Source of the DNA: an uncultured Clostridia bacterium
Lineage (GTDB): Bacteria; Bacillota; Clostridia; Christensenellales; Borkfalkiaceae
Length of the DNA stretch: 64,000 bases
Direction: 5' to 3'
Assembly: GCA_934271735.1 (NCBI GenBank)
Contig: CAKQSB010000007.1
Location: 1 to 64,000 of the forward strand
Below are positions 1 to 7,868 of the stretch, in pieces. The notes under the pieces were generated by a model that saw only the letters and a list, made by a program, of their open reading frames with translations, was not told the DNA's origin and searched no databases. Every line of letters begins with the position of its first letter. Within the stretch, counting starts at the first letter, position 1. The translations under genes and the position numbers were made by a program.

Positions 1-31
1 CGGGAAACAACAGCCCCATCGTACAAAAGGA

Positions 32-66
32 AAACTCGCTTGAACCTCAAGGGTTCAAACGAGTTT
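32..66 (-). terminator. Intrinsic terminator of tRNA-Ser
   Basis: A long hairpin (arms 32-47 and 51-66 with a short TCAA-type loop, one mismatch) lies five bases past the tRNA 3' end. On the minus strand it is followed by TTTTCCTTTT. Stem strength, T-rich tail and position fit a Rho-independent terminator. Confidence 0.85.
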
Positions 67-70
67 CACT

Positions 71-159
71 TGGCGGAAAGAGTGGGATTCGAACCCACGA
101 TGCGTTGCCGCATACCTGATTTCGAGTCAGGGCCGTTATGACCACTTCGATATCTTTCC
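71..159 (-). tRNA. tRNA-Ser, anticodon CGA
   Basis: On the minus strand the sequence folds as a class II tRNA. The acceptor stem is GGAAAGA with TCTTTCC, followed by discriminator G and an encoded CCA. The anticodon stem CCTGA/TCAGG encloses loop CTCGAAA (anticodon CGA). A long variable arm (GATGCGTT/CGCATC region) and a T arm GTGGG-TTCGAAT-CCCAC follow. The long variable arm and G discriminator are serine identity features, and the tRNA reads UCG codons. A TTGACA/TAGAAT promoter lies upstream and a hairpin terminator downstream, so it appears to be transcribed alone. Confidence 0.97.
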
Positions 160-172
160 GTAAAGCATTGTT

Positions 173-201
173 ATTCTATCCTATTTTTAAAGTTTTGTCA
201 A
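173..201 (-). promoter_or_regulatory. Promoter of tRNA-Ser
   Basis: The minus strand has -35 TTGACA (201-196), a 17-base spacer and -10 TAGAAT (178-173). The predicted start is a few bases before the mature tRNA 5' end at 159. Confidence 0.85.
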
Positions 202-239
202 TGGTTTTCAATCGATTTTTTAAAATTAAAACATTTTTC

Positions 240-268
240 TTGATTTTTTAATCGGTCGACGGTATAAT
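240..268 (+). promoter_or_regulatory. Promoter of trmO, start site next to the ATG
   Basis: -35 TTGATT (240-245), 17-base spacer and -10 TATAAT (263-268). A start 7 bases after the -10 falls near 275, only about four bases before the trmO ATG at 279. There is no Shine-Dalgarno sequence in between, so the mRNA would be leaderless or nearly so. Confidence 0.75.
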
Positions 269-278
269 AAGCTTTGAT

Positions 279-962
279 ATGAACGATTATATTTTAAAAC
301 CTGTTGCCAAAATATATACCGATTTCGACGATAAATTCGGAATTCCACGCCAAAGCGGAAGAGTTAAATCGATTATCGGGAAAATCGTTTTTGAACCCGA
401 ATTCAGAACCCCCGACGCTTTACGAGGTCTCGAAGGCTTCAATTATATATGGCTGATTTTCGATTTTTCGCTTTCGCACAGGGATAAGTTCTCACCCACC
501 GTCCGTCCGCCGAGGCTTGGCGGAAATAAGAGGGTGGGCGTTTTCGCTACCCGTTCGCCGTTCCGCCCGAACAACCTCGGCTTATCTTCCGTTAAACTTG
601 AAAGAATCGAAAATAACGAAGAAGGAACTGTTCTCATAGTTTCGGGTGCGGATTTGTTAAACGAAACGCCGATTTTCGATATTAAACCCTATATCCCCTA
701 TTCCGACTGCCACACGGACGCGACGGAAGGTTTCACGGAAAACACAAAAAACTATAAACTCGAAGTAAATTTCCCCGAAAATCTTCTGGATAACATTCCG
801 CAAGAAAAAAGGCGGACGCTTATCGACTGTCTTGCAGAAGATCCGCGCCCGTCATACACCGAAGACGGTAAAGTATTTAAAATGAAATTCGCCGGGTTCG
901 ACGTGGTTTTTTACGTTGAAAACGGTAAACTATCCGTCACCGACGTTATACGGCTTCGGTGA
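279..962 (+). CDS. trmO: tRNA (t6A37) N6-methyltransferase TrmO (TsaA/YaeB family)
   Basis: 227 residues, the usual length for the family. TrmO uses S-adenosylmethionine to methylate N6-threonylcarbamoyl-A37 of certain tRNAs, giving m6t6A. Visible family motifs are FATRSPFRPNNLGLS near residues 89-103 and the conserved D-x-x-[ND]-x-TP-x-x-DIKPY stretch near 125-139. The gene is monocistronic and reads away from tRNA-Ser. Its 3' end overlaps the convergent gene at 946-2841 by 17 bases. No ribosome binding site precedes the ATG and the promoter sits almost on top of it. The family call is firm; the substrate tRNA cannot be read from sequence. Confidence 0.93.
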   Translation: MNDYILKPVAKIYTDFDDKFGIPRQSGRVKSIIGKIVFEPEFRTPDALRGLEGFNYIWLIFDFSLSHRDKFSPTVRPPRLGGNKRVGVFATRSPFRPNNLGLSSVKLERIENNEEGTVLIVSGADLLNETPIFDIKPYIPYSDCHTDATEGFTENTKNYKLEVNFPENLLDNIPQEKRRTLIDCLAEDPRPSYTEDGKVFKMKFAGFDVVFYVENGKLSVTDVIRLR

Positions 963-2841
963 GATTTCTGCACGTGTTGATAAACACGATTATCTCGCCG
1001 ATCGAAGCTCCGCAAGCGGCTATAAGCATCGAATATCTGTAACCGACGGTGAGAGATAGCGCAACACCCAAAGCAAGGAAAAACAGCTTGAAAACAAGCC
1101 AGATAATCTTATTTTGTTTGAGAATTTTTGCATTTCTTCTAGCGATTTTTATTGTTTTCGGCACAAGCCTGATATCAGAATTTCCGACAAAAATCTGCCC
1201 GTTTCCATCCGACTTATCGATTCCGAACGTAATTCCGCGTTCGGCTTTTTTCAACGTTTTTTCGTGAGCGAAAGCATTACCGACATAATAACATCCCTCG
1301 GCGTTTGCTTTTTCGGCTTTATAATCGACCGACGCACCCGAAATCGCGCCCGCGAAATTAACTTCTTCGTTTACGGCTTTAACGTTTTCCAAAGTATCGG
1401 AACTTATAAGTTCGCTTTGAACGGAGAGATCCTCTCTGAGTTCCGCAACAGCCCCGTACGCGTCCTCTTTTACCTCGAACTCAAGAATAATCTTACCGAT
1501 GATTTTATTGTTTTCGGCGACATAAACAAACGTTTTCCCGTTTGTATCGTTCGTTCCGTTTGTTTCGCCGACGGCAATGCCGTATTTTTTAAGCAATTTT
1601 TCGCTTCCGATAACAACGTTTTTCCCTTCGAATTCGGAAACAATGCCTTTCCCCTCGATAAATTCCGTTTTGTCCGTATCGACCTTTTCGCCGTCCGCAA
1701 AATACTCCGTAAGAGTTTTCGCGATCGGGTTAAGCAAACCGCTTTCCGCCGAAAGAACGTATTTTGCAAGTAATTTTTCGTCGGCGGATTCGACTTTTAC
1801 GACTTTGCCGTTTTCATTTGTTACTACTCCCGATTTATCAAAGAAAATCTTTTTGGCGTTCGCAAGATTGTCAAACGACTTATCGTCATAAATTTTTGCT
1901 CCCTTAACAGCCGCGTTCACGCGTGAAAAAATGTAATTTTTAGCTACCGAGCGGGAAAGATTACCTATCAGACCGAAAGAAATCACACCCACACCGATGC
2001 ATAACCATTTTTGAGTAAGCGTCGACCAATACTGCTTAATATTGAAAAACGGCGGAACAAACGTTACCACAAGCGCGACGGCAAGCAAAATCATATCGTA
2101 AATAAACGTTTTCCTGTCGTCAATCGCGGTTTTAACGTTATAAGATTTGATTTCTTCTTCCGAAAATCCGAGTTCTTCGAGCTTGATTGAAGCGTTCCCG
2201 AACACCGAATACAAACAAGACATAAGCGAATACGCGAAAATCAACACGCATCCGAACAACCTGAAACCGAAATACAACGCAACGAAAGACGATACAAGAA
2301 TCATAACTTTTTCGCCCGGATATCTCTTTTCGGCAATATCGGAAATGAGCGAATACAACGTTTCGTATCCCGCCAAGGCGTACCCGAACATATATATCCA
2401 CATCGCCGTTTTCGAGCTGCTTTTTTCAAAAATAAATCCGAGAACCATTAAGACGGCAGATAAGGAAAGAATGACTATATTTTCGATTTTTTCTTCTTTC
2501 TTTTCTTTTTTCGCTTTAACGGTTTTATCCTCGTCCTCTTCTTCGTTATCCGTTTCTTCAGCGGCTTCCGCATCGACCTCGTGGTCTTCTCGTTTTAATT
2601 CCTCGTCGAAAACAAGATCGATTTTAGCGTCGTCAAGCACAGCCATTAAAGAACTGAAAATCTCATAATCGCCGACATTGTCTGCGATAATGTAAACAAG
2701 CGAACCGTCCTCGTCGTCGAATTTAGCGTCCAGAATTCCTCCGATGGATTTTATTTTTTCCAAAGCAGAATTCAGAACGTTCTTTTCGATAGAATCGTAT
2801 TGCTTGATTTTATAACGTATCGTTTTAACTTCGTTCGCCAT
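946..2841 (-). CDS. P1B-type ATPase-like membrane protein lacking catalytic motifs (candidate pseudo-ATPase)
   Basis: 631 residues with an intact frame and an AAAGGAG ribosome binding site. Residues 1-80 resemble a ferredoxin-like metal-binding fold but have no CxxC. An acidic then lysine-rich linker (about 82-118) follows, and then membrane segments at roughly 120-210 and 245-300. The phosphorylation motif DKTGT is replaced by DKSGV (D335 kept). N-domain remnants are GLLNPIAKTL (368-377) and EGKGI (396-400). The usual actuator domain with TGES is missing. The CPC membrane metal site is absent (CIGVG there instead). TGDN and GDGIND are replaced by SSDT and GNAFAHE. The end (DIRLVPKTIKIARR, then two helices) still matches cadmium/zinc ATPases. 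Active transport therefore looks unlikely; sensing, scaffolding or copper/zinc handling are possible but unproven. It lies 54 bases after the aminopeptidase gene, probably co-transcribed. Confidence 0.75.
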   Translation of the reverse strand: MANEVKTIRYKIKQYDSIEKNVLNSALEKIKSIGGILDAKFDDEDGSLVYIIADNVGDYEIFSSLMAVLDDAKIDLVFDEELKREDHEVDAEAAEETDNEEEDEDKTVKAKKEKKEEKIENIVILSLSAVLMVLGFIFEKSSSKTAMWIYMFGYALAGYETLYSLISDIAEKRYPGEKVMILVSSFVALYFGFRLFGCVLIFAYSLMSCLYSVFGNASIKLEELGFSEEEIKSYNVKTAIDDRKTFIYDMILLAVALVVTFVPPFFNIKQYWSTLTQKWLCIGVGVISFGLIGNLSRSVAKNYIFSRVNAAVKGAKIYDDKSFDNLANAKKIFFDKSGVVTNENGKVVKVESADEKLLAKYVLSAESGLLNPIAKTLTEYFADGEKVDTDKTEFIEGKGIVSEFEGKNVVIGSEKLLKKYGIAVGETNGTNDTNGKTFVYVAENNKIIGKIILEFEVKEDAYGAVAELREDLSVQSELISSDTLENVKAVNEEVNFAGAISGASVDYKAEKANAEGCYYVGNAFAHEKTLKKAERGITFGIDKSDGNGQIFVGNSDIRLVPKTIKIARRNAKILKQNKIIWLVFKLFFLALGVALSLTVGYRYSMLIAACGASIGEIIVFINTCRNLTEAV

Positions 2842-2895
2842 AAAAATACTCCTTTATAAATTTTTTGTTTGCAATTTTATTATCGCGCCGCTTGG

Positions 2896-4128
2896 CTAAA
2901 TAACCCATTCGCCGTTTACGAAAACGTCGAAAATCTTTCCTTCTTCGGTTTCGCATTTTATGGATAAATCTCTTGAACCGACCATAAAATCAACGTGTTC
3001 CAAAGAGGTGTTAAGCCCTGCCGTTCTAAGCTGCTCTTCGTTCATATCCCCGCCGTCTTTAACGCAATTCGGATAAGAATTACCTATCGCGAAATGACAA
3101 CTTGCGTTTTCGTCGAAAAGCGTTTCGTAAAACAAAACATTCTGCTTTCTTACCGGCGAACTAAATCCGACAAGCGCGATTTCTCCGAGATAATGTGATC
3201 CTTCGTCCGTCCCGATAATATCTTTTAACGAATCCATACCCTTTTCGGCGTAATAATCGACAATTTTGCCATCTTTAAACATTATCCAAAAATTATCAAT
3301 TATTTTACCATTTGAGCATAACGGCATTGTCGAAACTAATTTTCCGTTCGCAGAGAGCCTGTCGGGAGAAGAAAACACTTCTTCGGTAGGCAGATTCGCC
3401 GTGAAAGGAACTTTGTCGAACGCGCCGAGTTCAGCTCCGCCGCAAAAAATATAACCTTTCGGCATACCGACGGTAAAATCCGTACCCGAAGAACTTTTAT
3501 ATATAAATTTCTTGATTTTTGAGTTGTTCAATATCTCGCAACGTCTTTGAAGGTTGCGTTGATGCTCGTCCCACGCGTCGATAAACGAGGGCGTGTCTAA
3601 TCTCACGCAAGAAACGATGGCTTGCCACAATTTTTTAAGCGCGACGGCAGGCGTATCGTCGGGGTAAACTTTTTTCGCCCACGCTTTGTTCGGATACGCG
3701 CCCAAAACCCATCTGATTTTGTTCGAGCTTGTATACTCGGAAAATTTCTGAAACGCTTTACGTCTCGCTTTTCTCGAAGCGGAAAACTTTTTCGGCGAAA
3801 TGTTTTTCATAGCTTCGGGATCGTCGGAAGTAATCGCGATATAGCAAATCTTTTCATCGATAAAAGCATCTCTCTGCGCTTTCGCCCAGTCCGGAACTAC
3901 GGAAAGATTTTTTTCCGTTCTGTATTTCAAACCGAGCTTTAAAACTTCCTGATCGTTCCATAACACCTCTACCTCTCTCGCGCCGTGTTTATAAGCGGAT
4001 TTTACAATCGCTCTGACAAGATCGGCGGCAAGAACGGGCGCGGAAACAACCAACTTTTCCTTTTTCTGCAAATTTACGCCGACTTTAACAAGTAATTCGG
4101 CGTAATCGTTGATGATTTTCTTCGTCAT
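2896..4128 (-). CDS. M29-family aminopeptidase (AmpS/PepS-like)
   Basis: 410 residues, normal for family M29 cytosolic metallo-aminopeptidases, which remove N-terminal residues from peptides. Family landmarks include the NLPTEEVF-type glutamate region, the DEGSHYLGEIAL motif, the NASCHFAIGNSYP motif and the C-terminal EHVDFMVGS segment; these carry the metal-binding Glu/His/Asp residues. The ATG at 4128 is chosen because GGAG lies seven bases upstream; an in-frame TTG at 4143 has no such site. The promoter is at 4200-4228 and the pseudo-ATPase gene follows on the same strand. Exact peptide specificity is not visible. Confidence 0.9.
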   Translation of the reverse strand: MTKKIINDYAELLVKVGVNLQKKEKLVVSAPVLAADLVRAIVKSAYKHGAREVEVLWNDQEVLKLGLKYRTEKNLSVVPDWAKAQRDAFIDEKICYIAITSDDPEAMKNISPKKFSASRKARRKAFQKFSEYTSSNKIRWVLGAYPNKAWAKKVYPDDTPAVALKKLWQAIVSCVRLDTPSFIDAWDEHQRNLQRRCEILNNSKIKKFIYKSSSGTDFTVGMPKGYIFCGGAELGAFDKVPFTANLPTEEVFSSPDRLSANGKLVSTMPLCSNGKIIDNFWIMFKDGKIVDYYAEKGMDSLKDIIGTDEGSHYLGEIALVGFSSPVRKQNVLFYETLFDENASCHFAIGNSYPNCVKDGGDMNEEQLRTAGLNTSLEHVDFMVGSRDLSIKCETEEGKIFDVFVNGEWVI

Positions 4129-4199
4129 ATTTTTTCTCCGCAATGCCGGACAAGAATAATATCAATCATCGCCCGACATAGGTAAACTTATACAAATAA

Positions 4200-4228
4200 A
4201 TTTTATCAGATAACGGCATTTTTGTCAA
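4200..4228 (-). promoter_or_regulatory. Promoter of the M29 aminopeptidase gene
   Basis: Minus strand: TTGACA (4228-4223), 17-base spacer, TAAAAT (4205-4200). It predicts a leader of about 65 bases before the ATG at 4128. Confidence 0.75.
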
Positions 4229-4278
4229 TAATATAACCGATTATTAGCCACAAACGGATATAATATATGCCAAAAACA

Positions 4279-4305
4279 AAAAAAATCGGAATATTTCAAC
4301 TCCGA
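4279..4305 (-). terminator. Probable terminator of the lipoprotein gene
   Basis: On the minus strand a five-pair stem TCGGA/TCCGA (4305-4301 with 4290-4286) is followed by a run of eight T. The stem is short, but it sits just past the stop of the gene at 4326. Confidence 0.6.
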
Positions 4306-4325
4306 CCTTTAGTATTTATTAAAAT

Positions 4326-4862
4326 TTATCTTGAAATGCCGATATACAATTCGCAATCGTCAAAGTCTCCGAAATATACGTGAACGACCACGACAACCAT
4401 TTTGCAATCTTCAAGCAGCAATGTATCGAGCGAGACTTTCAATTCATTTCCGTCAACCTCCGAATTTGTCACTATACTCCGATTTGTTTCGACATAAGAA
4501 TCGTCAATCGCATTAAAATTCGCGCCGCTTTTAACCGTCAGAACACTACTTAAAACCATCGACGAAACATCTTCGAGAGGCGAAACCACAACTTGAAGCG
4601 GATTAGCGGTTGTTGTGTTGATTCTGTTCGCCGCCATAGTCGCTATCGTTCCGTAAGATAAAGCGTACTCTTTCCCGTTGAACGTATACTCGTTAAACGT
4701 TGCGTCCCTGTTGTTTATGGTAACGCCAACCCGATATTGCACGTCGGTATGAGCCATGGATCCTTTGTCGGAAACGGAAGTTTTATCCGAATTTTCGCCG
4801 CAACCCGCCGCAAAAACGAGAACAAAAGACAAAACAAGCAACAAAATGCTTCTTTTAATCAC
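4326..4862 (-). CDS. Putative small lipoprotein, unknown function
   Basis: 178 residues starting with GTG, seven bases after an AAGGAG site. Residues 1-20 form a lipoprotein signal (positive start, hydrophobic core, AAG before Cys21), so the protein is probably anchored outside the membrane. The mature part has a short Ser/Asp-rich linker and then a domain of about 140 residues rich in beta-forming stretches, with a very hydrophobic MVVVVVHVYF strand near the end. I recognise no family. It has its own promoter and terminator and is divergent from the P-type ATPase gene, with about 200 bases between them. Confidence 0.7.
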   Translation of the reverse strand: MIKRSILLLVLSFVLVFAAGCGENSDKTSVSDKGSMAHTDVQYRVGVTINNRDATFNEYTFNGKEYALSYGTIATMAANRINTTTANPLQVVVSPLEDVSSMVLSSVLTVKSGANFNAIDDSYVETNRSIVTNSEVDGNELKVSLDTLLLEDCKMVVVVVHVYFGDFDDCELYIGISR

Positions 4863-4890
4863 AATTTCACTCCTTACAATTGATATTTGT

Positions 4891-4918
4891 ATTATACCAT
4901 AAAACAGATGTTTGTCAA
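4891..4918 (-). promoter_or_regulatory. Promoter of the lipoprotein gene
   Basis: Minus strand: TTGACA (4918-4913), 16-base spacer, TATAAT (4896-4891), about 28 bases before the GTG start. Confidence 0.8.
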
Positions 4919-4967
4919 GGTCGTTTTCTAAAATAATTGAAAAATTTAACAGCGGTATATTTTTTGT

Positions 4968-4995
4968 TTGAAAATTTTTATAAATATGATATAAT
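4968..4995 (+). promoter_or_regulatory. Promoter of the P-type ATPase gene
   Basis: TTGAAA (4968-4973), 16-base spacer, TATAAT (4990-4995). The predicted start is near 5002, giving a leader of about 58 bases that contains the 15-base direct repeat. Confidence 0.7.
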
Positions 4996-5015
4996 GATTA
5001 TAATTATATATATGT

Positions 5016-5054
5016 CACATAGACATAAAGTATATTTACCACATAGACATAAAG
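5016..5054 (+). repeat. Two-copy 15-base direct repeat in the P-type ATPase leader
   Basis: CACATAGACATAAAG occurs at 5016-5030 and again at 5040-5054, a 24-base spacing. The second copy ends in the AAAGGA ribosome binding site of the gene at 5061; the first copy gives a decoy AAAG. It could be a slippage duplication or a two-site operator. Confidence 0.85.
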
Positions 5055-5060
5055 GACAAA

Positions 5061-7652
5061 ATGGATAACGAAAATAAAGATAAAACAACCGACAATATCG
5101 CCGACAGTTATATTGACGGATATATAAAACCGCACTTAAAGCGGACAAAAAAGAAACGAACAAAGCGAAATCCCGACGATGACGACCGATTTGCGCCGGA
5201 CATCGATATGGGATTAACAAGCAATCAGGTTGCCTTAAGAACCGCGCAGGGCTTAACGAACGAAAAAGGCAAAACCTACTCGAAAACTATTCTGAGTATA
5301 ATAACGTCTAACCTTTTCACGTTCTTCAATCTTTTGTGCGTAATATGCGTTGTCGCGCTTATCGTTGCGCACGAAAAGAACATTTCGAACTATTTCTTCG
5401 TAATAGTTTACGCTTTAAACCTTATTATAGGTATTTCGCAGGAAATACGAGCCAAATTTTCAATTGAAAAGCTTTCGATTTTGAATCAGCCGACAACAAA
5501 CGCGATTCGTAACGGAAAACTCGTTAAAATCCCCGTTACCGATGTTGTTTTAGATGACGTTATAAAACTTTCGGTCGGCGATCAGATTTGTATCGACGGC
5601 ACGATTTTGAAAGGTTATCTCGAAGTAAACGAATCTATGCTTACGGGAGAATCGATACCCGTTAAAAAGGGCGTAGGCGATAAGCTTTTATCGGGAAGCT
5701 ACGTCGTAGGCGGAAATGCGTTCGTCGTGGCGGATAACGTCGGCGAAAGCAGATATATTCAGCAACTTTCGGCAAAAGCTAAAAAATTCCAGAGTCCGCA
5801 CAGCGAACTTATGATTACCCTTAACTGGATAATCAAAATTATCGGTATTCTGATCGTTCCGATAAGCGCCGGATCTCTTTACACCAACTATAAAGCCATT
5901 GTCGAAGGCGCAAACCCGTTGTATATCGCAAACGGCGTGCTTACACCCGAGGGCATCGTTCAGATGGTTAGCAGTACGACTTCAGTCGTTATAGGTATGA
6001 TTCCTTCGGGAATGTTGCTTTTAACCACCCTCGCCCTCGCAGTAGGCGTTATAAGACTCGCTAACAGACACACGTCCGTACAGGATATGTACTCGCTCGA
6101 AATGCTTGCGAGGGTCGATGTGCTTTGCCTCGATAAAACAGGTACGATAACGGACGGCAGAATGCAGGTTACCGATTACGTGATTTTCGACCCGACTTAC
6201 GAATACACGATAAACGATATCGTGGCTTCTATGCAAAACGCGCTCGGAGACAACAATGCAACCGCGAGAGCTTTGAAAAATAAATTCGGAAGTTCGCCGA
6301 AACTTATAACCAAACGCACGATCCCGTTTTCTTCCGAAAGGAAATATTCCGCCGTTACGTTTTTAAGCGGCGGAAAAGAACTCGGAACCTTCGTTCTCGG
6401 CGCGGCGGAATTTATCTTTGCAGACAAAGACCTTAACGAAAACGTAATCAAGCAAATCGAACATTTCACCGCGACGGGACAAAGGGTTCTTATGCTTGCC
6501 AAATCGGATAAATCTATCGAAAACGACAAAATTCCCGACGATTTAACACCGTTCGCGCTCATTATGTTGAGCGACAACGTGAGAAAAGACGCAATAAAAA
6601 CCATAGAATGGTTCAAAAAGAACGGCGTTGCGATAAAAGTTATTTCGGGAGATAATCCGCTTACCGTTTCGGAAGTTGCGAAAAGAGCAGGAATCGACGG
6701 CGCGGACAAATTCGTTTCCTTAGAGAGCATGACGAAAGCCGAAGTTATTAACGTTGCCACAAAATACAACGTTTTCGGAAGAGTTACGCCCGAACAAAAA
6801 GCTTTGCTTATAAAAACGATAAAATCAACCGGACATACCGTCGCGATGACGGGCGACGGCGTAAACGATATTCTCGCGATGAAAGAAGCGGATTGCTCCA
6901 TTACCGTTGCCACCGGAAGCGAGGCAACGAAAAACATCGCGCATATCGTGCTTATGGACAACAACTTCAACTCTATTCCGCACGTCGTTGCGGAAGGACG
7001 AAGAGTTATAAACAACATCGAAAAATCTTCGTCGTTGTTCCTGATGAAAACCATTTTCACAATGGTTCTTGCGATAATATCGATAATCGGCGGAAATCTT
7101 TTTCCGTTCAGAAGCAACATGATGACGCTTTTAGAACTTCTCGTTATCGGTCTCGGTTCGTTCGCCCTTTCGATGCAACCGAACACAAACAAAGTAAACG
7201 GACGATTCATCGGATATCTCGTATCGCATTCGCTGCCGGGAGCTTGTATACTTCTGTTTAACGTTCTGGCGTTTCAGGTTATCAGAAGAATAGGCATCGA
7301 TTTCAACGAACTTACCCCGAAGATGTACGACACTCTTCTCGTTGCCGCGCTCACGTTCGGCGGAATTTCGTACTTCAACGTTATTTGTAAGCCTTACAAC
7401 GCTTACAGAGGGGTTGTTATGACAATTGTTGTTCTTTGCTCCGTCGGAATGATGGTTTTCCTTATGCCGACGCTTTTCAGGCTTCCAAACCTGCTTACGG
7501 GGTTCCAACAAGGCAACTGGAAATTTATCGCGATACTTATTTGTCTTATTCAGTTCGACTCGATTTTGGGTAAAGCGATGACGTTCTGCTTCGAATCGAT
7601 AAACAGATTTCTTGCAAAAAACCACGTGACGATTTTATCTCCTTTGGACTGA
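5061..7652 (+). CDS. Cation-translocating P-type ATPase (CtpE/Exp7-like group)
   Basis: 863 residues with all catalytic motifs. TGES is at 195-198 (actuator), DKTGT at 358-362 (phosphorylated Asp358) and GDGVND at 598-603. The fourth membrane helix carries IPSGM (314-318) instead of a heavy-metal CPC or calcium-pump PEGL site. Helix pairs lie near residues 75-125 and 250-335, and a six-helix C-terminal bundle starts after about 650. The N-terminus is charged, with a KKKR/DDDD stretch. The IPSGM signature and the short N-terminus resemble the CtpE/Exp7 group, for which calcium or manganese transport has been proposed; the ion here is inference. The gene has its own promoter, leader repeat and terminator and stands alone. 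Confidence 0.9.
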   Translation: MDNENKDKTTDNIADSYIDGYIKPHLKRTKKKRTKRNPDDDDRFAPDIDMGLTSNQVALRTAQGLTNEKGKTYSKTILSIITSNLFTFFNLLCVICVVALIVAHEKNISNYFFVIVYALNLIIGISQEIRAKFSIEKLSILNQPTTNAIRNGKLVKIPVTDVVLDDVIKLSVGDQICIDGTILKGYLEVNESMLTGESIPVKKGVGDKLLSGSYVVGGNAFVVADNVGESRYIQQLSAKAKKFQSPHSELMITLNWIIKIIGILIVPISAGSLYTNYKAIVEGANPLYIANGVLTPEGIVQMVSSTTSVVIGMIPSGMLLLTTLALAVGVIRLANRHTSVQDMYSLEMLARVDVLCLDKTGTITDGRMQVTDYVIFDPTYEYTINDIVASMQNALGDNNATARALKNKFGSSPKLITKRTIPFSSERKYSAVTFLSGGKELGTFVLGAAEFIFADKDLNENVIKQIEHFTATGQRVLMLAKSDKSIENDKIPDDLTPFALIMLSDNVRKDAIKTIEWFKKNGVAIKVISGDNPLTVSEVAKRAGIDGADKFVSLESMTKAEVINVATKYNVFGRVTPEQKALLIKTIKSTGHTVAMTGDGVNDILAMKEADCSITVATGSEATKNIAHIVLMDNNFNSIPHVVAEGRRVINNIEKSSSLFLMKTIFTMVLAIISIIGGNLFPFRSNMMTLLELLVIGLGSFALSMQPNTNKVNGRFIGYLVSHSLPGACILLFNVLAFQVIRRIGIDFNELTPKMYDTLLVAALTFGGISYFNVICKPYNAYRGVVMTIVVLCSVGMMVFLMPTLFRLPNLLTGFQQGNWKFIAILICLIQFDSILGKAMTFCFESINRFLAKNHVTILSPLD

Positions 7653-7685
7653 TAAACAAACTCGTATTAAACACTTAATCCAAAC

Positions 7686-7719
7686 AAAGCGGCGGCTTGA
7701 TTGTTCGAGCCGCCGCTTT
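7686..7719 (+). terminator. Terminator of the P-type ATPase gene
   Basis: GC-rich hairpin AAAGCGGCGGCT...AGCCGCCGCTTT followed by TATTTCTT, 33 bases past the stop codon. Confidence 0.9.
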
Positions 7720-7809
7720 TATTTCTTGCGAAAATTCGCAGATTTTGAAAATTCCAAAAATATCGCTTTTCTCTTAATAATTTCTTTTTTAAATAAATCC
7801 GAACATAAA

Positions 7810-7840
7810 AAAACAACTTAACTTATCGTCAAGTTGTTTT
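7810..7840 (-). terminator. Terminator of the ten-gene operon ending in ispH
   Basis: Inverted repeat AAAACAACTT/AAGTTGTTTT; on the minus strand it is followed by more T residues. It lies about 28 bases past the ispH-S1 stop codon. Confidence 0.85.
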
Positions 7841-7868
7841 AATTTTTAAATTAAGTTATTTAAAATAA

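Noticed and set aside
5016..5054. Short direct repeats as a CRISPR fragment
   Set aside because: Only two copies 24 bases apart, no spacer variation, no cas genes.
6197..7210. 337-codon antisense open frame inside the P-type ATPase gene
   Set aside because: Lies opposite conserved P-type motifs and has no ribosome binding site; an effect of codon use.
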